From: Marthasterias glacialis
Lineage: Eukaryota > Echinodermata > Asteroidea > Forcipulatida > Asteriidae
Assembly (NCBI GenBank): GCA_911728455.2
Contig: OU452222.1
Location: forward strand, 17,012,686-17,076,685
Direction: 5' to 3'
DNA length: 64,000 bases
Of the stretch, positions 10,301 to 22,461 are shown piece by piece (position 1 is the first letter of the stretch; the number at the start of each line of letters is the position of its first letter). The notes under the pieces were generated by a model. It did no database searches. It worked only from the letters and a program-made list of their open reading frames with translations, and was not told the origin of the DNA. The translations under genes were made by a program, and so were the position numbers.

Positions 10301-11459
10301 GCTCTGAACCCTCTAGGGAAGGGCGTGACCTTGAAAACTTGCCTCAAACATTAAGAAACATAACGGCAACCCCGTGGAAAAAAACAATATTTTCGCTTGA
10401 AAGTTGCCTAGTTTTTTGAGAATTAGTAAAACATTTAGTTTTAATCTCGCGAGTCCAAAACCCGATGTTTGAAACGGTGAAAACATAACATAAAGTTGTT
10501 CACGCCACTTTTTTCTCGTGAATCCCAAGACAAATTGAGCTTAAACTTTCACAGGTTTATAGAATGTTATTCACATGTTGTGTCACATAAAGTAGTGCGG
10601 ATAATGGTCTTTGACAATTAACAATGTTGTCCGCGTGCTTGAAGCAAGATGCTATGTCAAACAAATATTGGCAGTTGTCAGTCAAAGTTACGATAGAGAG
10701 AAAATGGAGTAAATCATTTAAAAATACACTCACAAAAGAAGCATTGTTAATTTTTTTCTTTTTTTTTCTTTTAAGGATTGAAGATAGATGCTTTATTTAT
10801 TTGAAAACTTTCAAAGGGTACAAACAAAAACAGAAGATTGACGGTTTGGGTATCAAAATCATTAATAACATACACAGGGTGTGTACTACGTTGGTAAAAT
10901 TGAAGTTATAAATGCCACAGTTATGCACGTAACTTACAAAAGTAGACATTGTAGAAAAATTCCCATATACTTATATAAATGTATATATATGACGGATCGT
11001 GAACATGTAAATTCATTTTCCCGCTGTACTGTCGTATTGAGGGGAGCTTTCGTCTCGAATTGTGAATAACCGAGTTTAAATGCGTTTGCGATGCATGGAG
11101 CGACACCGGTTTATCAGACTACGACTATAAAAAAACGGGGGAAGTAAACAATTCCATCAACAATCATTAACATATTCAATTTTGTCAATATTGGTGTGGC
11201 AAGGTCGCACTAATATGACTTGATGAGAAATTATTTAACACAAAAGACTGCCACGATGGCGGTAAATATTGAGTTCGGTTGTCATAGAAACAGGTGCAAG
11301 CTACACACGAAATGTGACACGACATCAACGACAGGAAAACATTAATTTTGACTGTAATAATAAAGCATTACGGTTGAGCTTAAGAAGCTATCTTGTTTTA
11401 TTAAAGTCCATATTCCCTCAAATAAGATATCAAACCAACTATCTCTGCCAAATCGAAAC
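10300..11459. other. Spacer and 5' flank of L2
   Basis: No gene is seen. About 10440-10640 is the 'ctcgcgagtccaaaacc...actggtctttg' type repeat. From about 11240 the flank matches those of L3, L5 and L7. At 11376-11395 the conserved promoter-proximal 'ccattttggga' block present upstream of L4, L6, L8 and L10 is missing, leaving 'aagaagctatcttg'. Confidence 0.6.
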
Positions 11460-12173
11460 ATGGGTATCATCAAAGTTTTAAGTTTTGTTCTTGGTTTTGG
11501 TTGCGGGTGTTTTCTGGCTGAAATCTGCCCTCCTGATTGGCACCGATACGGCGAGTCATGCTACTTCATTATAACGGACACGATGAATTGGTACGAAGCA
11601 AATCGCACTTGTGCCGAGTTACGAGCAAACCTGGCCATCCCAAACTCAAAATCCGAACAGGATTACATATTTCATCTATTTCTAAACGAGTTTGATCAGA
11701 GGGAGCCATCCACAAGCCTCTGGATCGGTTGTAATGACATCGAGGAGGAGGGAAAGTGGCAGCACTGTCCGTTGAAGGGTGAGACCAACGCTTACGAGAA
11801 TTGGGCTGCAGGGGAGCCAAGAAAAGACGGGGCAGATTGTGGAGCGTTGTGGGTTGATCAGAATGGCAAATGGGACGATCAAACATGTCATAATGACAAA
11901 TACACAGTTTGTGAGCTACCCATCACCGATACTTCGGTATTCTACATGAGGAACGACAACATAAACCGCCTCACTCCACAGTGCCTGCTCCACCACGCCA
12001 TGGATGAGTTCCTAGGCAAGGGCGTTGTGTCGTGCGGGAAGTCTAGCCCATCACATCCCCGGTGTCGCTCCTTCGTTCTACTGCAAGATGGAGGGAAGGT
12101 GATTCGTCAACTGAACAACGCAACTCGTCATGATGCGGCTCAAGATGACATGAAGGATGTTTGTGAGTTGTAG
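11460..12173 (+). CDS. L2: secreted C-type lectin with PAN-like tail, EPR loop, mosaic gene
   Basis: An intact single exon of 237 codons with the same domain layout as L1. Helix region 68-82 carries the FHLFLNEFDQ variant shared only with L7. The sugar loop is EPR (119-121) with ALWVDQNGKWDD as in L1 and L7. From codon 137 or so onward, the DNA switches to the L9 version (TCHNDKYTVCELP, then VFYMRNDNIN), identical to L9 over about 150 bases except for one base. The chimaera points to gene conversion or recombination with L9 or a relative. PAN cysteines 175, 192, 202 and 235 are present; R216 replaces the cysteine found in L9 and L11. Confidence 0.92.
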   Translation: MGIIKVLSFVLGFGCGCFLAEICPPDWHRYGESCYFIITDTMNWYEANRTCAELRANLAIPNSKSEQDYIFHLFLNEFDQREPSTSLWIGCNDIEEEGKWQHCPLKGETNAYENWAAGEPRKDGADCGALWVDQNGKWDDQTCHNDKYTVCELPITDTSVFYMRNDNINRLTPQCLLHHAMDEFLGKGVVSCGKSSPSHPRCRSFVLLQDGGKVIRQLNNATRHDAAQDDMKDVCEL

Positions 12174-12474
12174 ACGATGCAAAGAGCAAGTCACGTTTCA
12201 TTGGACCGAGAAAACTTGATGACGAGTAGGCCTACCCATCAGACTCTAAGTGACTCTGATTTTCTTTGACTCTGATGTTCAATCATTTAAAGACCACATA
12301 TATTATTATAATTTTAATTTGTAGTTGTTTGTGATCTCAACTTTGTTCCTATAGTGAACATTACCATCCGTAAAGCGCATTTAAAAAAAAAGGCAATATA
12401 CAATCATATTCAGTGGTTGCCGTTAATGTGAACAAAACTTTGTGTTCGTCACGAAGGCCCATAGAGAGTATACC

Positions 12475-12746
12475 TCTACATGTGAGGTCCCCGTCACCAA
12501 CAGCCCAACATTGTTCTGCCTACACACTGGTACTGACGTTCGCCTCACTTCTCAGTAACGTCTTGCAGAAAGTACCGGGTAAGGGCGTCGTGTTGTGCGA
12601 GTAGGCTTATCAGTCACACACCCTGGCATTGCTCCTTCAATCTGCAAGAGCAAGGTGGAGGGAAGCTGGTGTCATGATGTGACTGCCAAAGGAGACAGAA
12701 TTAAGGAGAGATGCTACTCTTGTTTCATTGTAACTAGCAACTCACA
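12475..12746 (+). pseudogene. PAN-tail relic in macro-unit A
   Basis: A duplicate of the relic at 5790: CTLD-end segment, stop codon, decayed PAN tail. It differs by a few bases only. Confidence 0.7.
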
Positions 12747-13339
12747 TTCATTGGACAGAGAAACAACAATGACGATTTATTTATTTGTTTATTTTGATGT
12801 TCAATAATATAATGGCTGCGCGTCTCAAGGTATCACAACAATAAGTAGTCGGTGTACCGGTAACTCTTTTGTTCTTATCTTGCACCCACTATAAGAGGAA
12901 ATCACACGTCACTCTGAAACATTTTTGCGCACTTTAATATTTGATGTTTTGTAAATACTAATATTTGTGAGCTATTAGGGAAGATTTAAAATTAAACATT
13001 TCACCTCGCGTATGAAAAAATCGGGGAAACTTACAATATCAATTTTAAAGGCTAGGTCTTCAGGGTGTCATATATTTAAAACTACAGGCGTACGAGCCAG
13101 GGCGGGGCAGTCCCACCCCCAAAAAATAAAAAAATAAAACATAAACAATAAAAATGGGGGGAAAAACACAGAAAATGGCATAATGGCGGTCACTATTGTG
13201 TGCTGTTGTCGTAGAAGTAGGTGCAAACTAATTTTATCACGTTTAATTAACTAAGGAAGACACACCAAGTGTGAAACGGCATCAACAACAGGCAATCGTC
13301 ACTTTGGCTGCACTAATAATGGCATCACTAATAATGCAC

Positions 13340-13650
13340 TAATATTGGCGTCAATATTTGCCACGTGGGGCCATTTCGTGAATATTGGCGTCAATATTGG
13401 CGTAAATATTTGCGACATGGGGCCCATGTCGTGAATATTGGCCTAAATATTTGCGACATGGGGCCCATGTCGTGAATATTGGCGTCAATATTGGCGTAAA
13501 TGTTTGCGACATGGGGCCCATGTCATGAATATTGGCGTCAATATTTGCGACTTGGGGTACAAATCTTGAATATTGGCGTCAATATTTGCAACTTGAGGTA
13601 CAAATCGTGAATTTTGACGCCAATATTGGCGTCAATATATATTTGCGATG
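13340..13650. repeat. Palindrome-rich minisatellite, copy 2
   Basis: The same unit family as at 6659 but about 30 bases longer, with a different number of 'gacatggggcccatgtc' palindromes. The 20-base palindrome near its right end is retained. Confidence 0.9.
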
Positions 13651-14285
13651 TCCCTTTAAAGCCAGCATACAAAGTAGTGCGGATACTGGTCTTTGATAAT
13701 TACCAATGTTGTCTGCGTGTTTTAAAAGCAAGATGCTATGCAAAACGAATATTTGCAGTACTCAGTCAATGTTATGAAGGAGAAAACATGGAGTAAAAAA
13801 TACACTCACAACAGAAGCACTTTTTTTTTTAAGATAGTCGCTTTATTTATCAATCGATAACGATAAGTTAAAATTGTATACAGCACTCGGCAGAGGCAAG
13901 CTGCGGCAAGGCACGAGCTTGTAAGAGTATATTGTTGTTTACCATCAATACTTATATCCACCGAGCAAAGACTGCCATTCGGTAGTTTAGGTGGACGTAT
14001 AGGGAGTTGACATAGCAATAATTCTGATGCCAGTGACGAATGTTAGCTAGAAAAGGTTGATAGTGTGAAAATGAACACTTCCATTTGTTGGTGTTGATTT
14101 TACAACGACTTTTTGTCATCCGTTGAACTCTACCAACGGCACTGTACCGTAGTACATCGGCTGAAAGAGCTGCAGACGACTGGCATTTTGGACTTGTGCT
14201 TTCCTTTGGCAAATACTCAATTTATCAACAAATTTCGTTTCTCTCAAATAAGATACCAAACCAATTATCTCTGCCGAACCGAAAT

Positions 14286-14519
14286 ATGGATATTATTAAA
14301 GTTTTAAGTCTTGTTCTTGGTTTTGGTTTCGGGTGTGTTCGGGCTGAAATCTGCCCTCCCAATTGGCACCGATACGGCGAGTCATTCATTCTTCATTATA
14401 ACGGACAAGATAAATTTGTACGGAGCAAATCGCACTTGTGCCGAGTCACGAGCAAACTGAACAACGCAACTCGTCATGATGCGGTTCAAGATGACATGAA
14501 GGATGTTTGTGAGTTGTAG
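14286..14519 (+). CDS. Minigene 2: internally deleted lectin, 77-codon secreted ORF
   Basis: Same frame-shifted, internally deleted structure as minigene 1, with two amino-acid differences (V18 for F in the signal peptide, V45 for A). The reading frame has stayed open. Its 5' flank has the L1-type block. Expression is unknown, and it could be a pseudogene carried in the duplicated unit. Confidence 0.5.
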   Translation: MDIIKVLSLVLGFGFGCVRAEICPPNWHRYGESFILHYNGQDKFVRSKSHLCRVTSKLNNATRHDAVQDDMKDVCEL

Positions 14520-14871
14520 ACGATGCAAAGTGCAAGTCACATTTCATTGGACCGAGAAAACTTGATGACGTGTCCCAATCAGACTCTGAGTGACTCTGAC
14601 TCTCGTTGACTCTGATGTTCAATGATAATAGTGAACACATGTTTTTAGGAATCATCTTTAACGCAATTATAATTTGTAGTAGTTTGTGAAAAGTGTTTAG
14701 TGCAATAATGTATCGCGCACCCCTGCAATCTCAACTTTGTTCCTATAATGTATATTACCATCACTAAAGTGCATTTCAAAAAATACAACTATATACAATC
14801 ATATGCTTTGGTTGTCGTTAATGTGAACAAAACTTTGTGTTCGTCACGAATGCCCATAGAGAGTATACCTC

Positions 14872-15025
14872 TGTGAGGTCCCCGTCACCAACACCCCAAC
14901 ATTGTTCTGCCTAGCCACCGGTACTGATGGTCGCCTCAATTCTCAGTAACGTCTTGCAGAAAGTACCGGGTAAGGGGGTCGTACTGTGCGAGTATAGGCT
15001 TATCACTCACACCCCCATGACATTT
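14872..15025 (+). pseudogene. Short PAN-tail relic downstream of minigene 2
   Basis: A near-identical copy of the relic at 8160, with the same internal stop. Confidence 0.65.
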
Positions 15026-18000
15026 GGACTCGCGTATGAAAATTCGGGTAAAATTATAATATATATTTTAATTTTGTTGAATTATAATTAATGTTACCAT
15101 TTTTTAAATGATGGGTCTTCAGGTTGGCATATATTTAAAACCACAGGCATACGAGCCGGGGGAGGGGCAGCTGCCCCCTAAATTCAGGCAAAACAGTGGG
15201 GAAAATTCAGGCAAAGCAAAGGGGAGGAAAAAAAACCTGTTTGTTAGAAATTGGTACCTGTGTACTTATCCGTGTAAAATTTTGGAAAATCAGCCGCTCT
15301 GCACCCTTAACCAAAATGCCTATGATTAAAACTACAAACCTAACCATGAAACGGATGTGAACGTAAACGTGAAATTGGGTTACAGTTGTGACAAAAGGAG
15401 AAATTAAAACAAGTTGATACAGTCGATGCTGGTATAAAATAACTGGTTGCAAATTGGGTCAATGTGAACTATGACTGAGCGCTCAAAAAGATATTGAGTG
15501 CACAAAATAATGATTTTGAGAGCTCGAAATAACTTATTTTGAGGGCACAAAATGATTTTGTGAGCACGAAATGAAGAACTCAAATTTTCATCACGTCCCT
15601 TAAGGTGCTCCGTACAAACGTGACAAGGTCAACGGAACTTTGGGGGTTAGCTCAGAATACAACACATGTTAAACAACACTTCTGAAAACTGAAAGTGTCA
15701 GGGAAATTAAACCGACGCAATGAAAAAATTCATCAATTTTAATCATAATCATAATTATAAAGATGTGTTTTTCTTAACAATGCAGTATGTTTGTTTCACT
15801 GGTTTTCAAATGTCTGACTGAGAGCCAATGAAGAGGGAAATGTCGGGGCATTTGTGCAGGACAGTGTTGCTATATTATCGTAATCATTGATCATGTAGCT
15901 AGGCAGGTTGTGGACCGAAGGATTATAAGTCTGTCGACTTTTTTTCCTTCAAAAATTTGAATGCAAACATTTTGTCCATTGAAATGAATGAAGGAGAAAA
16001 AGAAACCGTGTACAAATGGTCAAGTATTGATCACATTTACGAGAATATCGCAGCTAGGTGCAAAAGTGCTCTGTCGGCCGGCTGTTTGTGGTGCAGAGCT
16101 GCGGCTGTTGCATGGCAGGGGTAATGCTTTTTCATGAGGGCGCTTTCCGTGTTGGTACCGTATAAGGTTTTTGCTTTCGACGACTGTTTATTTATATCCA
16201 GCCTCCCCTGATTTCATTTTAATTCAAGATAAGAAAAGGCCACACCGCTTTGGACTTTCCCATACTGGGAAAAACGCACACACGCTCAGCACGTTTCTTT
16301 TTACCGCAGTAAAAATAAAAGGCCGCGCGGTTTCCGACTCTCCCATATTGCTGGGAAAACGACGCAACTTTGCACAATTGGCATCACAGTCAGACAGAAA
16401 AGACAATCCTCTTTTTATAGATAGATGATAAGAAGTCAAAGTCATTGAGAACTGTTTGATGTAGACTTGCATCTTAAATTGTCAACAACACGAAATGACA
16501 TAAGGCCTTAACAAAATAATAACCTGCTTTGCGAAACCCAACATTTGTTGCGTTATTTATTTATTTGCTTATATTATATTATTTACTTCATGCTCGGTAG
16601 CAACACAGGTTATGATATATAGTTATGTTAAAAACAAATAAAAATAGATAGGTATTAAAAAGACTAGCAAAAATATAGACCAGCCAGATATTGATCCCAA
16701 TATTACTCCGACGAAAAAGCTTCTCGTCGAAAGCACAATGAAAGGAGATGAAAGCAAAACGTAATTGATGATTTGAGTGATTGAGGGACTTAAAAAACAA
16801 AAAAACAACAACAAAACTGCTTGTCAGTGACAGCGGATATCAAGACCAGACAAGACCACACATCACACATCATGAATGACTGTTCGTAGGCGTTTCCCTA
16901 ATGGCATGAAAGCCATCCACACAGTAACCGATGCTACCCTGGATGCCTAACCTTGATCTATAGACTGTGCACGCCGTGCGCACAAGAAGAAGATTCCCAT
17001 TTGGTACACGTAAAGGACTTTTGTTTTATTATTGTCTAACAGGTATGCTCTGAACACTCTAGGGAGGGGCGTGACCTTGAAAACTTGCCTCAAACATTAA
17101 GAAACATAACGGCAACCCCGTGGAAAAAAACCAATATTTTCGCTTGAAAGTTGCCTAGTTTTTTGAGAATTAGTAAAACATTTAGTTTTAATCTCGCGAG
17201 TCCAAAACCCGATGTTTGAAACGGTGAAAACATAACATAAAGTTGTTCACGCCACTTTATTCTCGTGAATCCCAAGACAAATTGAGCTTAAACCTTCACA
17301 GGTTTATAGAATGTTATGTACATGTTAAGTCACTTAAAGTAGTGCGGATACTGGTCTTTGACAATTAACAATGTTGTCTGCAAGATGCTATGTCAAACAA
17401 ATATTGGCAGTTGTCAGTCAAAGTTACGATAGAGAGAAAATGGAGTAAATCATTTAAAAATACACTCACAAAAGAAGCATTGTTAATTTTTTTCTTTTTT
17501 TTTCTTTTAAGGATTGAAGATAGATGCTTTATTTATTTGAAAACTTTCAAAGGGTACAAACAAAAACAGAAGATTGACGGTTTGGGTATCAAAATCATTG
17601 ATAACATACACAGGGTGTGTACTACGTTGGTAAAATTGAAGTTATAAATGCCACAGTTATGCACGTAACTTACAAAAGTAGACATTGTAGAAAAATTCCC
17701 ATATACTTATATAAATGTATATATATGACGGATCGTGAACATGTAAATTCATTTTCCCGCTGTACTGTGGTATTGGGGGGAGCTATCGGCTGGAATTGTG
17801 AATAACCGAGTTTAAATGCGTGTGCGATGCATGGAGCGACACCGGTTTATCAGACTACGACTATAAAAAAACGGGGGAAGTAAACAATTCCATCAACAAT
17901 CATTAACATATTCAATTTTGTCAATATTGGTGCGGCAAGGTCGCAATAATATGACTTGATGAGAAATTATTTAACACAAAAGACTGCCACGATGGCGGTA

Positions 18001-18195
18001 AATATTGAGTTCGGTTGTCATAGAAACAGGTGCAAGCTACACACGAAATGTGACACGACATCAACGACTGGAAAACATTAATTTTGACTGTACTAATAAA
18101 GCATTACGGTTGAGCTTAAGAAGCTATCTTGTTTTATTAAAGTCCATATTCCCTCAAATAGGATATCAAACCAACTATCTCTGCCAAATCGAAAC

Positions 18196-18912
18196 ATGGG
18201 TATCATCAAAGTTTTAAGTTTTGTTCTTGGTTTTGGTTGCGGGTGTTTTCTGGCTGAAATCTGCCCTCCTGATTGGCACCGATATGGCGAGTCATGCTAC
18301 TTCATTATAACGGACAGGATGAATTGGTACGAAGCAAATCGCACTTGTGCCGAGTTACGAGCAAACCTGGCCATCCCAAACTCACAGTCGGAACATGATT
18401 ACATATGGGAACTATTCTTAGAGGAGTTTGATCAGAAGCCATCTACCGATCTCTGGATTGGTTGTAATGACATCGAGGAGGAGGGAAAGTGGAAGCACTG
18501 TCCGTTGAAGGGCGATGAGACCAACACTTACACCAATTGGGCTAGAGGGGAACCCAATGATATTAACTTGGCAGATTGTGGAGTGTTGTGTCTGTGTTAT
18601 AATGGTTTATGGGACGATCAGAACTGTCATGGATCCAACTACGCAATTTGTGAATTCGCCATCACCAAGACTGCAGTGATCTACCAACAGACCGGCAATA
18701 ACGGCCGCCTCACTCCACGGTGCCTACTCCACCACGCCATGAATGAGTTCCTAGGCAAGGGTGTTGCGTCGTGCGGGAAGTCTAGCCCATCACATCCCCG
18801 GTGTCGCTCCTCCGTTCTACTGCAAGATGGAGGGAAGGTGATTCGCCAGCTGAACAACGCAACTCGTCATGATGCGGTTCAAGATGACATGAAGGATATT
18901 TGTGAGTTGTAG
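18196..18912 (+). CDS. L3: secreted C-type lectin with PAN-like tail, EPN loop
   Basis: An intact single exon of 238 codons. Signal peptide 1-20; CTLD about 23-152; PAN-like tail with C176, C193, C203 and C236. The loop is EPN at 119-121, the canonical mannose-type motif, with WDD at 139-141. The loop also gains two cysteines (C132 and C134 in VLCLCYNG) found only here and in L5, which could form a local disulfide or leave reactive thiols. In the tail, S206 replaces the usual F of CRSF. It is the near-identical duplicate partner of L5 (29310). Confidence 0.92.
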   Translation: MGIIKVLSFVLGFGCGCFLAEICPPDWHRYGESCYFIITDRMNWYEANRTCAELRANLAIPNSQSEHDYIWELFLEEFDQKPSTDLWIGCNDIEEEGKWKHCPLKGDETNTYTNWARGEPNDINLADCGVLCLCYNGLWDDQNCHGSNYAICEFAITKTAVIYQQTGNNGRLTPRCLLHHAMNEFLGKGVASCGKSSPSHPRCRSSVLLQDGGKVIRQLNNATRHDAVQDDMKDICEL

Positions 18913-19838
18913 ACGATGCAAAGTGCAAGTCACATTTCATTGGACCGAGAAAACTTGATGACGAGTCCCCATCAGACTCTGAGTGACTCTGATTTTCGTT
19001 GACTCTGATGTTCAATGATAATGACCACATTTCGAGGTTTCATGTTATACAAAATTATAATTTTTAGTAGTTAGTGAAAATTGTCAGTGCAGTTATGTAT
19101 GGAATACACCTCAAATCTCAACCTCGTTTAGTGATTATTATACCATCCATAAAGTACGGAGCCCCTACAGGGGACAGGGGAAAAAATGGACTGGTAAAAC
19201 AAAAGTTGAGAGTTATTTCATTCCCACGAATTACTATTTCGTTTCCTCGAAAAAGTTCATCTGCTACGGGGGCCCTGACATGCCATTTCATTTTGGTGAA
19301 TATATGCTTCGGTCTTACCAAATGCATGCGGGTCGAGGGAACGAATCAGTGATATTTGGAGGGAATGAAATAACTCTTTTTTTTCATCCGTCCAAATTTG
19401 TTTTTCACCTGCCTCCTTAAGGCCTCCGTACTATTGCGCACTTCAGAAAAACTGTAACTATAGAATTTTATTCATTGGTTGTCGTTAATGTGAACAAAAC
19501 AAAAATGTGAGTTCGTCACAAAGGCAAATAGAAATTACACCATCATAATTAGCTTAGCTCAGCTCTCATTCCAAAATCAACTATTTGACGCAAATGTATT
19601 TTCTTTTTCTCGTTTTCTGCGCAAAATCTCGTGTTGTGATTTCAAGTGTAGAAATGCGCAAGGTGAGATTTGAACTGATAATATATGGAAGCACAGAACT
19701 CGATGATGTTTGTACTTAAAACGGATGGACGGATGGAGCTTAAACTTTCACAGGTTTATAGATTGTTATTTACATGTTGGGTCACATAAAGTAGTGCGGA
19801 TACTGGTCTTTGACAATTACCAATGTAGTCCGTGTGCA
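18913..19838. other. Spacer between L3 and L4, left part
   Basis: No gene is seen. The lectin 3' flank runs to about 19150. Between 19150 and 19420 there is sequence not present in other units except the 30240-30540 duplicate. From about 19730 the 'ttaaactttcacaggtttatag...actggtctttgacaattac' repeat follows, interrupted at 19839 by a nested MITE. Confidence 0.6.
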
Positions 19839-20234
19839 TTAAAGGCAAAGTATACCTTTGGTTTTTTGAACCGCACGTTTGCCTTAATGCTATGTAATTG
19901 TAGATATATACCATAAAACTAACCTGTGTAAATTTCATTTCAAAAGGTGGCAGCGTTTTTGAGATATCACCAAAAATCTGGAGCGGTTGTGTTCACGCAG
20001 AAGAAGTATCCGTCATTGGAATACACATTCTGAGAAGCGTTACGGCCATAACGCTTCTCAGATTAAAATTTTTGGGTGATAAAAAGTGATACATTTCTCC
20101 ATAACTGCAGTACTTCGAAGTGAAACGTTTCTCAAAATGCATTATACTATCCAAAGCTGCTGTACTTCTTACCAAGTAAGTTTTTATTGCCAAAAATTTT
20201 CAGAGTCATTACCAAACGTATGCAATGCCTTTAA
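19839..20234. mobile_element. piggyBac-like MITE with TTAA target, copy 1
   Basis: The ends are inverted repeats: 'ttaaaggcaaagtatac' at the left against the complement of 'gtatgcaatgcctttaa' at the right, about 23 bp with a few mismatches. TTAA flanks both sides and, compared with the empty sites at 4140-4160 and 10630-10650, it interrupts the 'gtgcttgaagcaagatg' sequence. It has no transposase. A 13-base hairpin (tctgagaagcgtt/aacgcttctcaga) lies near 20030-20064. TTAA targeting is typical of piggyBac elements. Confidence 0.78.
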
Positions 20235-20689
20235 GCAAGATGTTATGCTAAACAAATATTTGCATCAATTAGTCAAGGTTTGGAGGAGAAAAACAGATTA
20301 AAGAAGCTCCGTTCAGATTTAATTCCTTTTAATGGTTGAAGTTAGCCGCTTTAATTACTGATCTCAGTTAAATTGTATACAGAGGCAAGCTACAAGGTGG
20401 GGGAAAAGCTGGCTAGTATGCGTGATTATAATTTCAGTAATTACAAAATTATGCATTGGCAACAGTCAGAATGCATTGTTGTTTACCAATCATCAACTAT
20501 ATTTACATCCACCGAGAAAAATACTGCCATTCGTTTATTCTGATGCACGTGACAAACGATAGCTGGGAAAGGACAATAGTGTGAAAAGGAACACGACATG
20601 TGTGTGTTGATTTAACAACGACCTTTTCGTCATCAGTTCAACTCTACAAACGGCACTGTGCCCTGGTACATCGGCAAAAAGAGCTGCAG

Positions 20690-21260
20690 ACGGCTCGGCA
20701 TCCCAAAGTCTCAATCCGAACAGGATCTTATGTGGGAATTCTTTTTGCAAAAGATTAATGATCAACCTACTCCGAATCTCTCGATTGGTTTCATCAACAC
20801 GAAGGGAAATTGGTCTGAAAGGTGGGACCAGCTCTTACGACAACTGGGCTGCAAAACAACCGGATAGCTCTGATACCAGTTTGTACAGCAATGTGGGCTG
20901 GACCGAACGGCAAATGGGATGATCAACCTTGCAGTGAAGCAAATCACGCAGTTTGTGAGGTCCCCGTCACCAACACCCCTACAATGTTCTGTCTACACAC
21001 CGGTACTGACGGTCCCCTCACATCTCGGTAACGTTTTGCAGGAAGTTCCGGGTGAGGTCGTCCTGTTGTGCAAGTAGGCTTATCAGTCACACAACACACC
21101 CTGACATTGCTCTTTCAATCTGCAAGAGCAAGGTGGAGGGAAGGTGGAGGGAAGGTGTGCCAGCTGAAAACCTAACTTGTCATGATATGCCTGCCGAAGG
21201 AGACAGAAATAAGGAGAGTTGCTACTTTTTGTTTCATTGCAACGAGCAAATCACATTCAT
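20690..21260 (+). pseudogene. Decayed QPD-type lectin (middle and end of CTLD plus PAN relic)
   Basis: A lectin 5' flank (to about 20693) is fused directly to mid-CTLD sequence GIPKSQSEQDLMWEFFLQKI, so the start is deleted. Two frameshifts follow, after the NTKGNW region and after a QPD-containing loop (DNWAAKQPDSSD). It then reads NGKWDDQPC and AVCEVPVTNTP, a stop at the first PAN cysteine, and a CQLKT-like tail. The tail keeps a cysteine lost in L1 to L8, so this relic represents the ancestral form. A duplicate lies at 31810. Confidence 0.82.
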
Positions 21261-22461
21261 TGGACAGAGAAACAACACTGACGAGTCCCTTGACTTTGAT
21301 AATTGAATCTATTTATTTATTTATTTGTATTTTTATTTATTTATTTATTTATTTATTTGTTTATTTTGATGTTCAATGATATAATGACTGCACGTCTCGA
21401 GGTATCACGACAATGAGAAGTCAGTGTACTGGTAACTCTTTTGTTCTTATCTTGCACCCACTATACGAGGAAATCACACGTCACTCAGAACTTTTTAGCG
21501 CACTTTAATATTTTGTAAAAGGATTGTAGGTTAACGCTAAAAATGATTCTCCAGTTGTTACTGCGTGAAAAGGAATATCTCATCATGTTCATGTTGATTT
21601 AACCATGACTTTTTGTCATCATTTTAACTCTACCAATGTTATTGGACATTAGATGAAAGAGATGCAAACGGCGGACATTTTGCCGAAGACTCGTTTTATT
21701 TACAAAGTTTAACGATACCGTTTCATCCGACGTTTTAGCAAATTATGTAAAAAAAAAACATAAAAAAAACATGAAGAAATAAAGAAACAAGTCCATCAAA
21801 ATTCTTTAACAATAACATCTTGAATTCTGTCAATAGTGGTGCAACAAGGTCTCGCAGCTGGTATGATTCAATTGGGAATTTCAAGAACACAGAGAATGAA
21901 ACGATGACGGTCAATATTGTGAAACCAAACGTGAAACGTGGGCATTGACAGGCAATCACCTAAAAGGAAGGGCGTGTACGACATTGGTAAGAGTGCAAAT
22001 ATAAATGCCACAGATATGCACGTAACTTACAAAAATAGACTTGGTAGAAACATTCCCGTGAAATATTTATATCAATATGATTGATCGTGAACATGTAAAA
22101 TTATTTTCCCGCTGTACTGTGGTATTCGGGGGAGCTATCGGCTGGAATTGTGAATAACCGAGTTTAAATGCGTTTGCTATGCATGGAGCGACACCGGTTT
22201 ATCAGACTAGGGCTATAGTGGGCTATAGGCGATAGTGGTGTTGCAAGGTCGCACTATTATGACTTCATGACGAATTGCTAGAACACAAAAGACTGGCACA
22301 ATGGCTGTCAACATTTAGTTCGGTTGTCGTAGAAACAGGTGCAAGCTAATGTTATCACATTTAGATAAGGAAGACACACCGAGTGTGAAACGGCAGCAAC
22401 GACAGGCAAACATCACTTTGACTATACTAATAAAGCATTACGGTTGAGCTAAAAAAGCTAA

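Larger units (their letters stand above)
5490..12173. repeat. Segmental repeat unit 1 (about 6.7 kb, ends with L2)
   Basis: The sequence from the stop of L1 through L2 is repeated with small indels as 12174-18912 and, in part, as 23282-30026 and 34337-38730. In order it contains a lectin 3' flank, a PAN relic, a minisatellite, the 77-codon minigene, a second PAN relic, the common spacer block, a lectin 5' flank and a full lectin gene. Corresponding elements are offset by 6683 to 6741 bases from the next unit, and the drift in offset shows accumulated indels. Confidence 0.85.

Noticed and set aside
11126..11135. TATA-like 'tataaaaaaa' at a constant 334 bases upstream of L2, also upstream of L3, L5 and L7
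   Set aside because: The same position is degraded in the equally intact genes L4, L6 and L8, and no matching motif precedes L1 or L9, so a promoter role is not supported.
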